From the NCBI GenBank assembly GCA_016839055.1, contig JAEKNX010000001.1, forward strand, positions 367,693 through 431,692: a stretch of DNA of 64,000 bases, given 5' to 3'. The notes under the pieces were generated by a model that was not told the origin of the DNA, made no database searches, and worked only from the letters and a program-made list of their open reading frames with translations. The stretch's first letter is position 1, and the number at the start of each line of letters is the position of its first letter. A program made the translations under genes and the position numbers. This document shows positions 52,557 through 62,017 of this stretch, in pieces. The stretch is from Spirochaetales bacterium. GTDB lineage: Bacteria; Spirochaetota; Spirochaetia; UBA9216.

Positions 52557-52772
52557 ATGGTTCAATACAGAATAAAAAGCAGCAAGGAGATTAATAATTA
52601 TCTCAACATCCTTGGTGAGAGAAATGATGGTTTCGATGTTCTTATTATTAATGAAAATAATGAGTACAGAAGAGAAATTAAGGATTTTCTCAGCAAGGAA
52701 CTCTTTGAAACCTGTCTTAGAACAGGCTATCTAATAAAGTTGGAAGCGGATCAGAATTTGATGACCGCATGA
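52557..52772 (+). CDS. Small protein of unknown function
   Basis: This 71-residue protein starts at an ATG nine bases after GGAGGG. It has a mixed alpha/beta pattern (FDVLIINENNEYRREIKDFL), no membrane segment and no recognised motif. A good terminator follows. Its well-formed ribosome site and terminator argue that it is a real gene. Confidence 0.6.
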   Translation: MVQYRIKSSKEINNYLNILGERNDGFDVLIINENNEYRREIKDFLSKELFETCLRTGYLIKLEADQNLMTA

Positions 52773-52802
52773 CGGACGCCTGAAGAGGTTTCCTATTGAA
52801 AT

Positions 52803-52833
52803 AGCCTGAACTTTATTGTTCAGGCTTATTTTT
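52803..52833 (+). terminator. Rho-independent terminator after the small gene
   Basis: AGCCTGAA (52803..52810) pairs with TTCAGGCT (52819..52826) around an eight-base loop and is followed by TATTTTTTT. Its loop and right arm contain the end of the convergent small gene. Confidence 0.88.
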
Positions 52834-53004
52834 TTCATCTGCCATTGAAAGGTATATTTTTTCGATTTTTTTAATTTTACTATTAATAGCACTGACTTTC
52901 TCCGGATCCAGGGTTGTTCTCGAAACCGCTCTTAACTTCTCAATTTCAATAATCAGTTCCTCTTTCTCGTTTTTCGACAATTGGCACCTCACCTTACTGA
53001 ACAT
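52813..53004 (-). CDS. Small charged coiled-coil protein of unknown function
   Basis: The 63-residue frame is Lys/Glu-rich and helical (KNEKEELIIEIEKLRAVS, then INSKIKKIEKIYLS). I see no family. The start is uncertain: the ATG at 53004 has a weak AGGAC upstream, while a TTG at 52980 has a better GAGGTG. It converges with the previous gene over the shared terminator. Confidence 0.45.
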   Translation of the reverse strand: MFSKVRCQLSKNEKEELIIEIEKLRAVSRTTLDPEKVSAINSKIKKIEKIYLSMADEKNKPEQ

Positions 53005-53185
53005 CTTGTATTGTCCTGCTATTAATTATAGTTTTTTTAGGGTCGAAAGCAAATTGAAACATAAACATTTGTAATATAGCTGAGCCTGCTAATGATAATT
53101 ATGGGGGCGTTCACCCTGCAGCGGCTTTTACTGGAAGCAGGGATTTTTTAACCGCCCTTAAGTTGGGAAATATTACTAAGTTCTA

Positions 53186-53214
53186 TTGACAAGAATATGT
53201 GATTTTGTTATAAA
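53186..53214 (+). promoter_or_regulatory. Promoter of the tRNA-Gly gene
   Basis: A perfect TTGACA (53186..53191) and TATAAA (53209..53214) are 17 bases apart, ending 13 bases before the mature tRNA. Confidence 0.88.
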
Positions 53215-53227
53215 TCAAACATCAATT

Positions 53228-53299
<72 letters not shown>

Positions 53300-53340
53300 C
53301 AATTTGATCGTAACCGCAAGAGCGGTTCTTAATATAGAGC

Positions 53341-53365
53341 GGCATCCGTACGGATGCCTTTTTTT
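53341..53365 (+). terminator. Rho-independent terminator after tRNA-Gly
   Basis: GGCATCCG (53341..53348) pairs with CGGATGCC (53351..53358), followed by a run of seven T residues. Confidence 0.92.
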
Positions 53366-53422
53366 GTTCCAAATTGCAATTCCGGCTCGCTGCCGGTATT
53401 GCTTAATAGAGAAGGGGTAATT

Positions 53423-53668
53423 ATGGGAATCAGGGGCGAATTATTTACTTGTAAGGCTACAACATCCGGCGGAAAACGAACTTACTTTTTTAACGTCAAG
53501 GAGAACAGGCAGGGCGATCTGTTTCTGAATGTTGTAGAAAGCAAGGAACACGGCGGAACAGGGTTTGAACGTCATTCCATTGTAATCTTTGAAGAAGATA
53601 TGGATCTTTTCACGAGAGAGATTCAGAAGTCGCTTGATTATATTCGAGAAAACGGTAAGGGACATTAA
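53423..53668 (+). CDS. bpuR: PUR-domain nucleic-acid-binding protein (BpuR/DUF3276)
   Basis: The 81-residue protein contains KRTYFFNVKENRQGDLFLN and ERHSIVIFEEDMDLF, the PUR-domain core as in the Borrelia burgdorferi protein BpuR, which binds single-stranded DNA and RNA and regulates expression of itself and virulence genes. The ATG at 53423 follows GAAGGGG and gives the expected length. It may be a post-transcriptional or transcriptional regulator here too; that is inference. Its 3' end overlaps the convergent rnhB gene by 59 bases. Confidence 0.9.
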   Translation: MGIRGELFTCKATTSGGKRTYFFNVKENRQGDLFLNVVESKEHGGTGFERHSIVIFEEDMDLFTREIQKSLDYIRENGKGH

Positions 53669-54203
53669 AACTTTTTCGCTGTATCGGAGAAAGCCCGTGC
53701 TGCCAGCATAGTTCAGCGTGTCTGCGGGTAGGATATCCTTTATGCTTGTCAAACTCCCACCGGGGTTCAAGCCATGAATAACGGATCATCCACCTGTCAC
53801 GCGCTGTCTTTGCCAGGATGGACGCCGCCATTATGCAGTGTTCTGATGCGTCACCCCTTATTATTGCCCTTGCCTCACATTCTAATTCAGGAATAAACTT
53901 ACCGTCGACTAAATATAATTCAGGCTTAATTGTCAGCTGCGCTGCCGCTCTCTTCATGGCTAAAAGACTCGCGTTGTGAATGTTTATCTCGTCAATTTCG
54001 GCAGGCCAGACCCAGCCTAGGCCGTATGAAACAGCCTCTTCCATTATTATCTCGGATGCAGCAGTTCGTTTCTTCTCGGAAAGTTTTTTTGAGTCATTGA
54101 GTATCGAGGTGTCAAAATCCTCTGGCAGAATAACCGCCGCTGCGGTTACCGGTCCCGCGAGGGGGCCTCTGCCTGCTTCATCAATTCCGGCTGTAATAGT
54201 CAT
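53610..54203 (-). CDS. rnhB: Ribonuclease HII
   Basis: The 197-residue enzyme removes ribonucleotides from DNA and RNA of RNA-DNA hybrids. The four active-site acidic positions are recognisable in AGIDEAGRGPLAGP (Asp, Glu), LVDGKF (Asp) and AKTARDRWM (Asp), and NDSKKLSEKKR is also present. The ATG at 54203 starts right before the conserved motif; an in-frame upstream extension overlaps the smc leader and was rejected. The C-terminal 20 codons lie antisense to the end of bpuR. Confidence 0.96.
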   Translation of the reverse strand: MTITAGIDEAGRGPLAGPVTAAAVILPEDFDTSILNDSKKLSEKKRTAASEIIMEEAVSYGLGWVWPAEIDEINIHNASLLAMKRAAAQLTIKPELYLVDGKFIPELECEARAIIRGDASEHCIMAASILAKTARDRWMIRYSWLEPRWEFDKHKGYPTRRHAELCWQHGLSPIQRKSFNVPYRFLEYNQATSESLS

Positions 54204-54336
54204 AGCTTCAATATAGCATAAACTTCGCCGGCTTTCTAAGTTAAAGTTTGGATTGTTAAACGACACAGTCTGTCTATTCATTTTCACCTTTTGTGTGTTA
54301 GAATACTTGAAAATATTGCAATATAATGGAGCGGCT

Positions 54337-57147
54337 GTGTTTTTAAAAAGCGTAGAGATTTTTGGATTTAAATCATTTGCAGATAGAGTATCAATTGAAT
54401 TTAGTGAAGGCATTTCCGCCCTGCTCGGGCCTAACGGATGCGGAAAGAGTAATGTAGTAGACGCCATAAAATGGGTTTTAGGTGAGCAGTCCTCGAAGGC
54501 CCTCAGGGCTGAAAAGATGGAAGATGTTATCTTCAACGGCACCGAGACGAGAAAGGCTCTTAATGTCGCGGAAGTTACCCTGCTGATATCAAATGATCAG
54601 GGAATTCTTGAACTCGATATTCCCGAAATAGCAATCAAACGCAGATTGTATCGATCTGGTGACAGTGAATATTTTATCAACAATGCTCAGGTGAAGCTCA
54701 AAGAGCTGCGGGAACTGTTTTTTGATACCGGTATAGGCAAAACTGCATATTCCATAATGGAGCAGGGGAAGATTGACCAGATTCTCTCGAATAAACCTGA
54801 AGAAAGACGGTATCTTTTTGAAGAGGCCGCCGGAATTACAAAATACAAGGTCAGAGGTGCTGAAGCTGAACGTAAGCTGAGCCGTACCGAAGAGAATATG
54901 AGACAGGTTGAGAGCATTCTCAGTGAGGTTAAACGTTCTCATGACAGCCTGAAAGTCCAGTCTGAAAAAACAGTTAAGTACAGGGAGCTGAAGAAGCTTG
55001 TTTTTGAGCTTGAACTGGATATGCAGCTGCTTAAGCTGCGCGGTTTAATGGCCTCCTCGAGTTCGGCAGAAGATAAGCTGAAATCGAAGGAAGAAACCAG
55101 GCAGAGCCTTACCGATGAAATTGATAATATAAATGAATCTCTCGAAGAGAACCTCGATCTTGTTAACAACATGGAGTCGGACCTCATTGAGAGTCAGAAG
55201 AAACTCTATGGAATAGATCTTGAGAAATCCGGGAAGGATAGTCAAGAGAGGATGCTCAAGGAGCGCCGGGTAGAGATTCAGAAACAGGCTGAAGCCTGCG
55301 TCGTAAAAGAAGAGAATCTTAAAAAGAAAATTGATGATATAAACAAGCAGATCGAGGATAGAAACAACGAGCTTGAAGAGTCGGCGATTAGGGTTAAGGA
55401 AACCGAGAAGAATATCATTGGCTTTGAAAAGAATATTGAGACTGCCGCGAACAGGATTGATGAGAACGATAAGCAGATTACCGCCTCTGAGCTCAAGGCT
55501 GATGAGGGTGAGGCCCTACAGACGGAGCTGCAGGATGAACTCCGGGATATTACCGACGATATCGTGAATCAGCTTGATACAAGACTGAAGGAGACTGGAT
55601 ACTCTCTGACAGAGAGACAGGATGCTGAGAAGAAGGTCTTGGAACTTCTCGGGAAATTTCAGATTCAGCATGACGGCAAGAAGCAACTGTTTGAAGATGC
55701 TAAGCAGACATCGGCGGGAGAAGGCGCAAAGCGGCTGATAGACTCAGCCGGTGACTTTTTTAATGATTCTATTGGGAAGATAGAAGAAATAAAAACAGCT
55801 TTCATTAGTTACAAGGATACAATTCCCACCTTCATCGATGAATTTCTCGCTCCCGAAGGAATCATAGTCCGGAAACGTGACATTGATTACCGAATTGAAG
55901 AGAACCGCCAGATGATTCAGTCCATGCGCGAAAAAGCTAAATCTCTGAGAGAAGAAAACAAGAAGCTCACGGTACGAATTGAAGAGTATCGGAAAACTCT
56001 CGAAGAGCTCAAGATGACAAAGGTCAGGATGGAAACCCGTCTGAAGGCTGTTGCCGAAGCAGTAAGGCTATTGGAACGCGACCTTCATGATCAGCAGAAT
56101 CTTGTTCTCGAAAATCAAAACGATCTTGAATCCTTTAATTCGAGGCTTGAGAATATTGAACAGCAGCTTAAAGGGATAGAGTCTGAAAAGGCGGCGCTGA
56201 AAAAGGAAGAGGAAAAGCTTCAGAAGGAGCTTTCCAGACTCGAAAACGGCATATCAAAGCGAAATGTCGACATGAAGAGCCGCGAGAAGCAGTTGAAGGT
56301 CAAGATGGAAAATCTTGGGAAACTTCATCAACAGATAGAATCTATTCATATTGAAATATCAACCATCGATGTTGAGATAAAAAATGTCTATGACAACTTC
56401 AGGGATCGGCATTCACGAGATCTTTCCGATTATGATTCCAAGATTTATGAGCTTCCAGGAGAAGTTAAGGATTATCGAGATCAGCTGGTCCTGAAGAAAG
56501 ATCAGCTGAAAGCTCTTGGCTCAGTGAATCTGATGGCTCCTGAAGAATATGAGGAAATTAAGGAGCGCTATGATTTCCTTAATAACCAGATAGACGACCT
56601 TAATCAGGCTCTGGAAGATTTGAAGAAGATTACCGAGCAGATAAGGACAGAATCAACCGAGCTGTTTATCGAGACTTATAATAAGATACGTAAGAATTTT
56701 CATATTATGTTCAGGAGAATGTTCGGAGGCGGACGAGCTGAGCTCAGACTTGTTGATCCGGATAATGTTCTTACTTCTGGAATTGAGATATATGCCCAGC
56801 CTCCCGGAAAAAAACTCGAGAATATTGCTCTGCTCTCGGGTGGAGAGCGTTCACTAACCGCGGTAGGAATGCTCTTTGCTACCTACATGGTAAAACCTTC
56901 ACCATTCTGTATCCTTGATGAGATTGACGCTGCGCTCGATGAGGCAAATGTCGGAAGGTTTGTAAGCACACTGATGGAGTTCGGCAAGAGCTCGCAGTTT
57001 ATCGTGATAACGCATAATAAGAAAACGGTTGCCGGAGCGGGAGCGCTTCTTGGTGTGACTATGGAGGAATCCGGGATCTCAAAGGCTGTTTCGATAAGGA
57101 TTAGTAACTCCGGAACTATTCAGGCTGAAGAGAAGGCTGAAGTTTAA
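54337..57147 (+). CDS. smc: Chromosome segregation protein SMC, short form
   Basis: The 936-residue protein has an N-terminal ATPase half (GPNGCGKSN at 31-39) and a C-terminal half with signature LLSGGERSLTAVGMLFA and Walker B PFCILDEIDAALDEANVGRF. Long coiled coils (about 160-390 and 530-760) join them. Typical SMCs have 1150-1200 residues with a conserved hinge of about 150-200. Here the coils are shortened and the centre (about 395-510) is a helical segment lacking the glycine-rich hinge motifs. The start is GTG at 54337, behind TGGAG. The next gene overlaps the stop by one base. Confidence 0.92.
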   Translation: MFLKSVEIFGFKSFADRVSIEFSEGISALLGPNGCGKSNVVDAIKWVLGEQSSKALRAEKMEDVIFNGTETRKALNVAEVTLLISNDQGILELDIPEIAIKRRLYRSGDSEYFINNAQVKLKELRELFFDTGIGKTAYSIMEQGKIDQILSNKPEERRYLFEEAAGITKYKVRGAEAERKLSRTEENMRQVESILSEVKRSHDSLKVQSEKTVKYRELKKLVFELELDMQLLKLRGLMASSSSAEDKLKSKEETRQSLTDEIDNINESLEENLDLVNNMESDLIESQKKLYGIDLEKSGKDSQERMLKERRVEIQKQAEACVVKEENLKKKIDDINKQIEDRNNELEESAIRVKETEKNIIGFEKNIETAANRIDENDKQITASELKADEGEALQTELQDELRDITDDIVNQLDTRLKETGYSLTERQDAEKKVLELLGKFQIQHDGKKQLFEDAKQTSAGEGAKRLIDSAGDFFNDSIGKIEEIKTAFISYKDTIPTFIDEFLAPEGIIVRKRDIDYRIEENRQMIQSMREKAKSLREENKKLTVRIEEYRKTLEELKMTKVRMETRLKAVAEAVRLLERDLHDQQNLVLENQNDLESFNSRLENIEQQLKGIESEKAALKKEEEKLQKELSRLENGISKRNVDMKSREKQLKVKMENLGKLHQQIESIHIEISTIDVEIKNVYDNFRDRHSRDLSDYDSKIYELPGEVKDYRDQLVLKKDQLKALGSVNLMAPEEYEEIKERYDFLNNQIDDLNQALEDLKKITEQIRTESTELFIETYNKIRKNFHIMFRRMFGGGRAELRLVDPDNVLTSGIEIYAQPPGKKLENIALLSGGERSLTAVGMLFATYMVKPSPFCILDEIDAALDEANVGRFVSTLMEFGKSSQFIVITHNKKTVAGAGALLGVTMEESGISKAVSIRISNSGTIQAEEKAEV

Positions 57148-57590
57148 TGAAGATGCCTTTTCGCCTTCCGTTTCGTTTGCCGAAATTAAATCTTGATTTT
57201 TTTAATTTCAGCAGGAGGGAGTTAAGGATTGTGGCGGCGATATTTGGTTCGATTATCGTTGCCGCCGTGATAATAACTGTCATGGTCGGCGCCCGACGCG
57301 GAAGTGATGAGCCAAACCGGAACACTGCAGAGTCAGGCGACTTTTATTCGCAGATGGCTACTGGCGAGAGTTCCATGCTGACGCAGAAGCCGTTTCTTTT
57401 TGATTTTATTATTTATGAAGACCGAATGGAAGAAAGTTTTACCGAGACAATTAGATTCCGGGAAGTTCTTGATTCCTGGTCAAGCGAGATGGTCGAACAA
57501 TTCTGGACTGATCCTAAGATAATCGCCGTTGATTTGATGGAGATGGAATCGCAGAAGGTTATTAAGGATATTTTCGCGGATGTTAAATAA
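57147..57590 (+). CDS. Single-pass membrane protein of unknown function
   Basis: The 147-residue protein has a basic lead (about 1-25), one transmembrane helix (IVAAIFGSIIVAAVIITVMV, near 28-47) and an acidic outside domain with no recognised motif (FDFIIYEDRMEESFTE near 84). It overlaps smc by one base (TAATG) and the next lipoprotein gene by 11 bases, so it is part of a tight operon. Confidence 0.62.
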   Translation: MKMPFRLPFRLPKLNLDFFNFSRRELRIVAAIFGSIIVAAVIITVMVGARRGSDEPNRNTAESGDFYSQMATGESSMLTQKPFLFDFIIYEDRMEESFTETIRFREVLDSWSSEMVEQFWTDPKIIAVDLMEMESQKVIKDIFADVK

Positions 57591-58848
57591 GCATCTGCCG
57601 CGTCTGATTTTAATATTTATATCACTTATAATAGTTTTAACTGCCTCCTGTGTTACTCCAAATAGTGAACCCGCCGGGTCTTCTCCGCCTGTCGAATACG
57701 AAAACCCCGTTAGTGTTGAGCCGTCTCCGGCAGAAAAACAGGAAGAGCCGCAAATAACCCTTCGGCTCCTATCCTTCGAATCTGACCTTACGGCCATTGG
57801 TATCCCTTTGAGGGCTGTAGAGATGGTCCTCGGTAGGAAGTGCGCTCTCCCGGTGCCTCCAAGGCGTAAGAGCGCGTCTGTTCGTCCTGAGAGGAAGCCG
57901 GAACCGCTTCCTAAAAGCGGCTTGGAGTCTTGTGAAGCGGTAACCGAACTTGTGCCCGAATCCGAAGTTGTCGTTGCTGAATCTTTTCTGTCTGTTGTTT
58001 TAGGGAAGGAGGTCTCCCCTGAAGCTGAGCACGAGGTTGAGCCTGATTCCGAACCTGAGCCTGATTCCGAACCTACGGAAAGGGTTGTGGTAACGGCGGC
58101 ACGATCGCCTCAGGCGGAATCTCCATCGGGAGCTGAGAGGGCAGAAAAAGAACAGCCGCCAGTTTATGAGGAAATGACAACCGAGGCGGGAGAAGTCCTG
58201 ATAATTACCCTCGATGGAGAGGGGTGGATTCTCCAGGGAATTATGACAGAAGAGGGCGATGAAACTGATGATCTGAGATTCAATAATAGGGAGTATCGCA
58301 GCGGGAAAACGGTTTTCAGTTTTTACACCTTCTATGAGAATGTCTTTGTAATCTCATTCAGGCTGATAAATTATTCGACCGGTAGCGTTAATGAAAGAAC
58401 GATAAAGGTTGTAGCGGGCACGCCTTCTGGCTCTTTAGCCGAGGTAGCCTCAGAGGAGAATCTGTCTGAGGCTGAGATTTCGGAAGACGGGAGCCGCTCA
58501 GGGGCCGCCATCTCGGCTGAAGAGGCTAGGGATGAACAAAAAGAAGTTGAAATACCCAGGGATGCCCCAGGCATAGTTAAATATGCTGAAGATCTGAAGG
58601 CCGAAGGAAGGTGCCGAGACGCGGAGAAGGTTCTTGAGGAGAGTCTTGAAGCGATGGGCTGGATGGATCTCGACAGGCTGTATTACAGCCTCGCTGAGTT
58701 ATATCAGGACTGTCCCGAGCTTCGCGATGAACGAAGGGCGGTAAGATATTATCAGCTTATTGTAGATTATTATCCAGTAAGTAATTACTGGAAAATATCG
58801 AAAGAGCGTATTAAATATCTCGAACGGTATTTCATTCATATCAGATAG
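57580..58848 (+). CDS. Lipoprotein with acidic repeat linker and TPR-like C-terminus
   Basis: The 422-residue product has a lipoprotein signal peptide ending LTASC. A long Glu/Pro/Ser linker (about 25-190) includes an exact 18-base tandem duplication near 58038 (PDSEPE repeat). A beta-rich domain follows at about 195-280 (LIITLDGEGWILQGIM; SGKTVFSFYTFYENVFVISF). The C-terminus has TPR-like helices (KAEGRCRDAEKVLEESLEAM; YYSLAELYQDCPELRD). No function is assigned; the context with an unknown membrane protein suggests an envelope complex. Confidence 0.68.
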   Translation: MLNKHLPRLILIFISLIIVLTASCVTPNSEPAGSSPPVEYENPVSVEPSPAEKQEEPQITLRLLSFESDLTAIGIPLRAVEMVLGRKCALPVPPRRKSASVRPERKPEPLPKSGLESCEAVTELVPESEVVVAESFLSVVLGKEVSPEAEHEVEPDSEPEPDSEPTERVVVTAARSPQAESPSGAERAEKEQPPVYEEMTTEAGEVLIITLDGEGWILQGIMTEEGDETDDLRFNNREYRSGKTVFSFYTFYENVFVISFRLINYSTGSVNERTIKVVAGTPSGSLAEVASEENLSEAEISEDGSRSGAAISAEEARDEQKEVEIPRDAPGIVKYAEDLKAEGRCRDAEKVLEESLEAMGWMDLDRLYYSLAELYQDCPELRDERRAVRYYQLIVDYYPVSNYWKISKERIKYLERYFIHIR

Positions 58849-58915
58849 CCTGCTCATGTTGACATTCAGGCAGGTTTCAGGGTATAACAACTCCAAAAAT
58901 CAGAGGAAATAGGTA

Positions 58916-60247
58916 ATGCTGGATAAAATATCGATTAAATTTAATGACATCTTCAGACAGATTTCCGGCAATGCGTCTATCTCTGAAAAGAATATTGAAG
59001 AGGCCGTTGAGCAGATTAAGCTGGCTCTTCTTGAGGCTGATGTTAACCTCAGGGTTGTCCGCAGGTTTGTGAACCATACCATCACTGAAGCCAAGGGTGA
59101 AAAAGTACTCAAGGCTGTTAATCCAGGTCAGCAGTTTATCAAGATTGTTCATGACAGAATGGTTGCTTTGCTTGGTGATGAAAAACAAGACCTCGAACTT
59201 AAAGGACCTGACACCGAATCGGTTATTCTGATAATGGGTCTTCAGGGCTCAGGTAAGACGACTACTGCCGCCAAGCTTGCTAAAAAGCTTAAAAAGGACG
59301 GACGCAGACCGCTTCTGGTAGCAGCCGACCTTGTGAGACCGGCCGCGGTTAAACAGCTCCATATTCTCGGTGAGCAGATCGGAGTCGAAGTATATAGCGA
59401 GGATACAAAAGATCCTCTTAAAGTAGTTAAGAATGCACTTAAGAAAGCTAAAAAAGAGCAGTTTAATACAGTTATTCTTGATACAGCCGGACGTATGCAT
59501 GTAGATACCGAGCTGATGAAGGAACTAAAGGCTGTTGTGGCACTGGCAAAGCCTGACGAAACGCTGCTTGTAGCCGATGCTATGACCGGACAGCATGCTG
59601 TCGAGATTGCAAAAGAATTTGACGAGGCCATTGGAATCAGCGGTGTCATTCTGAGTAAGTTTGACTCGGACGCAAGGGGCGGCGCTGCGCTTTCGCTGAA
59701 AACAATTACCGGTAAGCCTATCAAGTTTATTGGAACGGGTGAAAAGCTCGAAGATCTCGAGCAGTTTTATCCAGACAGAATGGCAAGCAGAATCCTCGGA
59801 ATGGGAGATGTTGTCAGTCTAGTCGAAAAAGCCCAGGAGACCATTGAGGCCAGCGATGCAAAGAAGCTTGAAGAGAAGATGGCGAAGGCCACCTTTACCC
59901 TTGAAGACTATCTTGAGCAGTTTCAGCGGATAAAGAAAATGGGAAGTATCAAGTCTCTCATTGATATGGTGCCGGGTGCGGCAGGTCAGATAAGTGAAGA
60001 TGATATAGATGAAAAAGAGATGACTCGGGAGGAAGCAATAATCTTCTCGATGACTATACAGGAAAGGCGAAATCATCGTATAATAGGGCCTTCCAGACGG
60101 AAGCGTATCGCAAAAGGCAGCGGTACTAACGTATATGAGGTCAATCGTCTTCTGAAAAAGTTCGACAAGATGCGGCTTATGATGAAGAAGGTGACGAAAA
60201 ACAAGAAATACCAGGCCAAACTGATGAATCAGTTTGGGGGTGCATGA
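58916..60247 (+). CDS. ffh: Signal recognition particle GTPase
   Basis: The 443-residue protein binds 4.5S RNA and nascent signal sequences and delivers them to FtsY. The N domain (1-100), G domain with P-loop GLQGSGKTTTAAKLA near residue 107, DTAGRMHVD near 190 and SKFDSDARGG near 245, and the Met-rich M domain (about 300-443) are all present. It leads the ffh-rpsP-khpA-rimM-trmD-rplS cluster conserved across bacteria. Confidence 0.98.
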   Translation: MLDKISIKFNDIFRQISGNASISEKNIEEAVEQIKLALLEADVNLRVVRRFVNHTITEAKGEKVLKAVNPGQQFIKIVHDRMVALLGDEKQDLELKGPDTESVILIMGLQGSGKTTTAAKLAKKLKKDGRRPLLVAADLVRPAAVKQLHILGEQIGVEVYSEDTKDPLKVVKNALKKAKKEQFNTVILDTAGRMHVDTELMKELKAVVALAKPDETLLVADAMTGQHAVEIAKEFDEAIGISGVILSKFDSDARGGAALSLKTITGKPIKFIGTGEKLEDLEQFYPDRMASRILGMGDVVSLVEKAQETIEASDAKKLEEKMAKATFTLEDYLEQFQRIKKMGSIKSLIDMVPGAAGQISEDDIDEKEMTREEAIIFSMTIQERRNHRIIGPSRRKRIAKGSGTNVYEVNRLLKKFDKMRLMMKKVTKNKKYQAKLMNQFGGA

Positions 60248-60268
60248 TAAATCATACAGGAGGCTCGC

Positions 60269-60520
60269 GTGAGCACGAAGATCAGACTGAAAAGATTCGG
60301 TACAAAAAAAAGACCTTACTACAGAATTGTTGTAATGGATTCAAGAACTGCCAGAGACGGAAGAGCAATTGAAGAGGTCGGCTTTTACCATCCAATCGAG
60401 ATAGAGGAAAAGCAGCTGAATCTTAAAGAAGACAGAATAAAAGAATGGCTCGAGAAAGGCGCCAGACCTACTGATACTGTTAAGAAATTGTTTAATAAAA
60501 GCAATATCTTTATTAAATAA
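60269..60520 (+). CDS. rpsP: 30S ribosomal protein S16
   Basis: The 83-residue protein (KIRLKRFGTKKRPYYRIVV near the start) is typical S16. It starts with GTG at 60269 behind AGGAGG, 21 bases after ffh. Confidence 0.98.
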   Translation: MSTKIRLKRFGTKKRPYYRIVVMDSRTARDGRAIEEVGFYHPIEIEEKQLNLKEDRIKEWLEKGARPTDTVKKLFNKSNIFIK

Positions 60521-60544
60521 CCAGCTCAGGCCAAGGAGAATAAG

Positions 60545-60778
60545 GTGGAGAAAGACCTTGTTGAATATATAGCAAAATCTCTGGTAGATGAACCGTCTGA
60601 AGTTGTAGTTAATATGATTGAGGGTGAGAAGTCTACCATTCTAGAATTAAAAGTTGCGCAGGATGATATCGGGAAGGTTATTGGTAAGCACGGCAGAATA
60701 GCCAAGGCTGTCAGGACAATCCTAAGCGCATCGGCGACAAAGACCGGAAAAAGGATTGTCCTGGAAATCCTTGATTAA
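60545..60778 (+). CDS. khpA: KH-domain RNA-binding protein KhpA
   Basis: The 77-residue protein has the single KH domain with GxxG loop VIGKHGRIAKAVRTIL. It forms a global RNA chaperone with KhpB in other bacteria. It starts with GTG behind AAGGAG, and its stop overlaps the rimM start by one base (TAATG). Confidence 0.95.
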   Translation: MEKDLVEYIAKSLVDEPSEVVVNMIEGEKSTILELKVAQDDIGKVIGKHGRIAKAVRTILSASATKTGKRIVLEILD

Positions 60779-61284
60779 TGGCAAAGATAACGATAGGAAA
60801 GGTTCGTACATCGGTTGGTGTACGAGGATATTTTAAGGTTCTTAGTTTTTCCGGAGAGGAGCAGCACTTCAGGAAAATGATAGGACGCGATTTAGAGTTC
60901 AGGCTTAAAGAGCAGAGCCGCTTTTATTCGGTTGAAGACATTAAGATGAGCGGTACGAACCTTACGATGAAAGTAACAGGAATAGACAGTCCTGAAGACG
61001 CCAGGAAGTTGTCCGGCTCGGAAATTATAACAGAACGGGTTAATGCTTCCACTCTTAAAAATGGTGAGTTTTACAATGTCGATCTTTGCGGTTGTAAAAT
61101 GGTCACCCTGGACGGTCGGACGGTAGGCACGGTTAAGTCTGTCTGTGAAAATGCTGTGGCGGACATACTTGAAGTTGAAACTGATGACGGAATAAGACTG
61201 ATTCCGTTTAAGGATATGTATATCGGCAATGTTGATATTAAGGCCGGGATTATTGAGCTTATTGAGGAATGGCTTCTGCAATGA
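60778..61284 (+). CDS. rimM: Ribosome maturation factor RimM
   Basis: The 168-residue protein helps 30S assembly by binding S19. It has the N-terminal GKVRTSVGVRGYFKV barrel and the C-terminal PRC-barrel (NVDLCGCKMVTLDGRTVGTV; IRLIPFKDMYIGNVD). It overlaps trmD by four bases. Confidence 0.95.
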   Translation: MAKITIGKVRTSVGVRGYFKVLSFSGEEQHFRKMIGRDLEFRLKEQSRFYSVEDIKMSGTNLTMKVTGIDSPEDARKLSGSEIITERVNASTLKNGEFYNVDLCGCKMVTLDGRTVGTVKSVCENAVADILEVETDDGIRLIPFKDMYIGNVDIKAGIIELIEEWLLQ

Positions 61285-62006
61285 AGTTCACAGTTCTCAG
61301 TCTCTTTCCTGAAATACTTCAGGGTTTTTTTGATAGCTCAATAATGGCGAAGGCTGTCGAGAAGGGAACTGTCGAGTATGAACTCGTGAATATCCGGGAT
61401 TATGCTTTCGACAAGCATAAGACCTGTGATGACGCTCCTTACGGAGGCGGCGCGGGCATGGTAATGAAACCGGAACCGGTTGCCCTTACCCTTGATGCAG
61501 TCGGAGCGGCAGACAAAAAAACGATTTATATGACGCCTTCGGGCAGGCTGTTTAATCAGGCTATAGCCGAAGAACTTGCGTCTGAAAAAGAAATTGTTAT
61601 CCTCTGCGGCCGCTATGAAGGGGTTGATCAGAGGGTAATTGATGCTTATATTGATAGCGAGATTTCGATAGGTGATTATGTGCTCTCTTCGGGCGAGACA
61701 GCCTCTCTTGTAGTTATTGATGCTGTTTATCGTCTTCTTGACGGAGTTATAAACAGTGAGTCTCTCGAAGAGGAAAGCTTTTCGACGGGACTTCTTGAGT
61801 ATCCGCATTATACGCGGCCTGAAACATTTCGAGGAATGAAAGTTCCGGAGATATTGTTGTCGGGTCACCACGCAAACATTCAGAAATGGAGACGTGGAAA
61901 AAGTCTGGAAAAGACTAAAAAAAATAGACCTGAGTTATTGGCCAAAGCCGAAATCTCAGAAAAAGAAATAGAGATTATAGGTGAAATTGAAAAGTCGGGA
62001 GACTAG
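61281..62006 (+). CDS. trmD: tRNA (guanine-N1-)-methyltransferase
   Basis: The 241-residue SPOUT enzyme methylates G37. The trefoil-knot motifs [15 protein letters not shown] and [10 protein letters not shown] and the loop [20 protein letters not shown] are present. The ATG at 61281 overlaps the rimM stop (ATGA) and is the conserved start; an in-frame ATG at 61269 lies four codons upstream. Confidence 0.97.
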   Translation: MKFTVLSLFPEILQGFFDSSIMAKAVEKGTVEYELVNIRDYAFDKHKTCDDAPYGGGAGMVMKPEPVALTLDAVGAADKKTIYMTPSGRLFNQAIAEELASEKEIVILCGRYEGVDQRVIDAYIDSEISIGDYVLSSGETASLVVIDAVYRLLDGVINSESLEEESFSTGLLEYPHYTRPETFRGMKVPEILLSGHHANIQKWRRGKSLEKTKKNRPELLAKAEISEKEIEIIGEIEKSGD

Positions 62007-62017
62007 GGGGGACAGCG

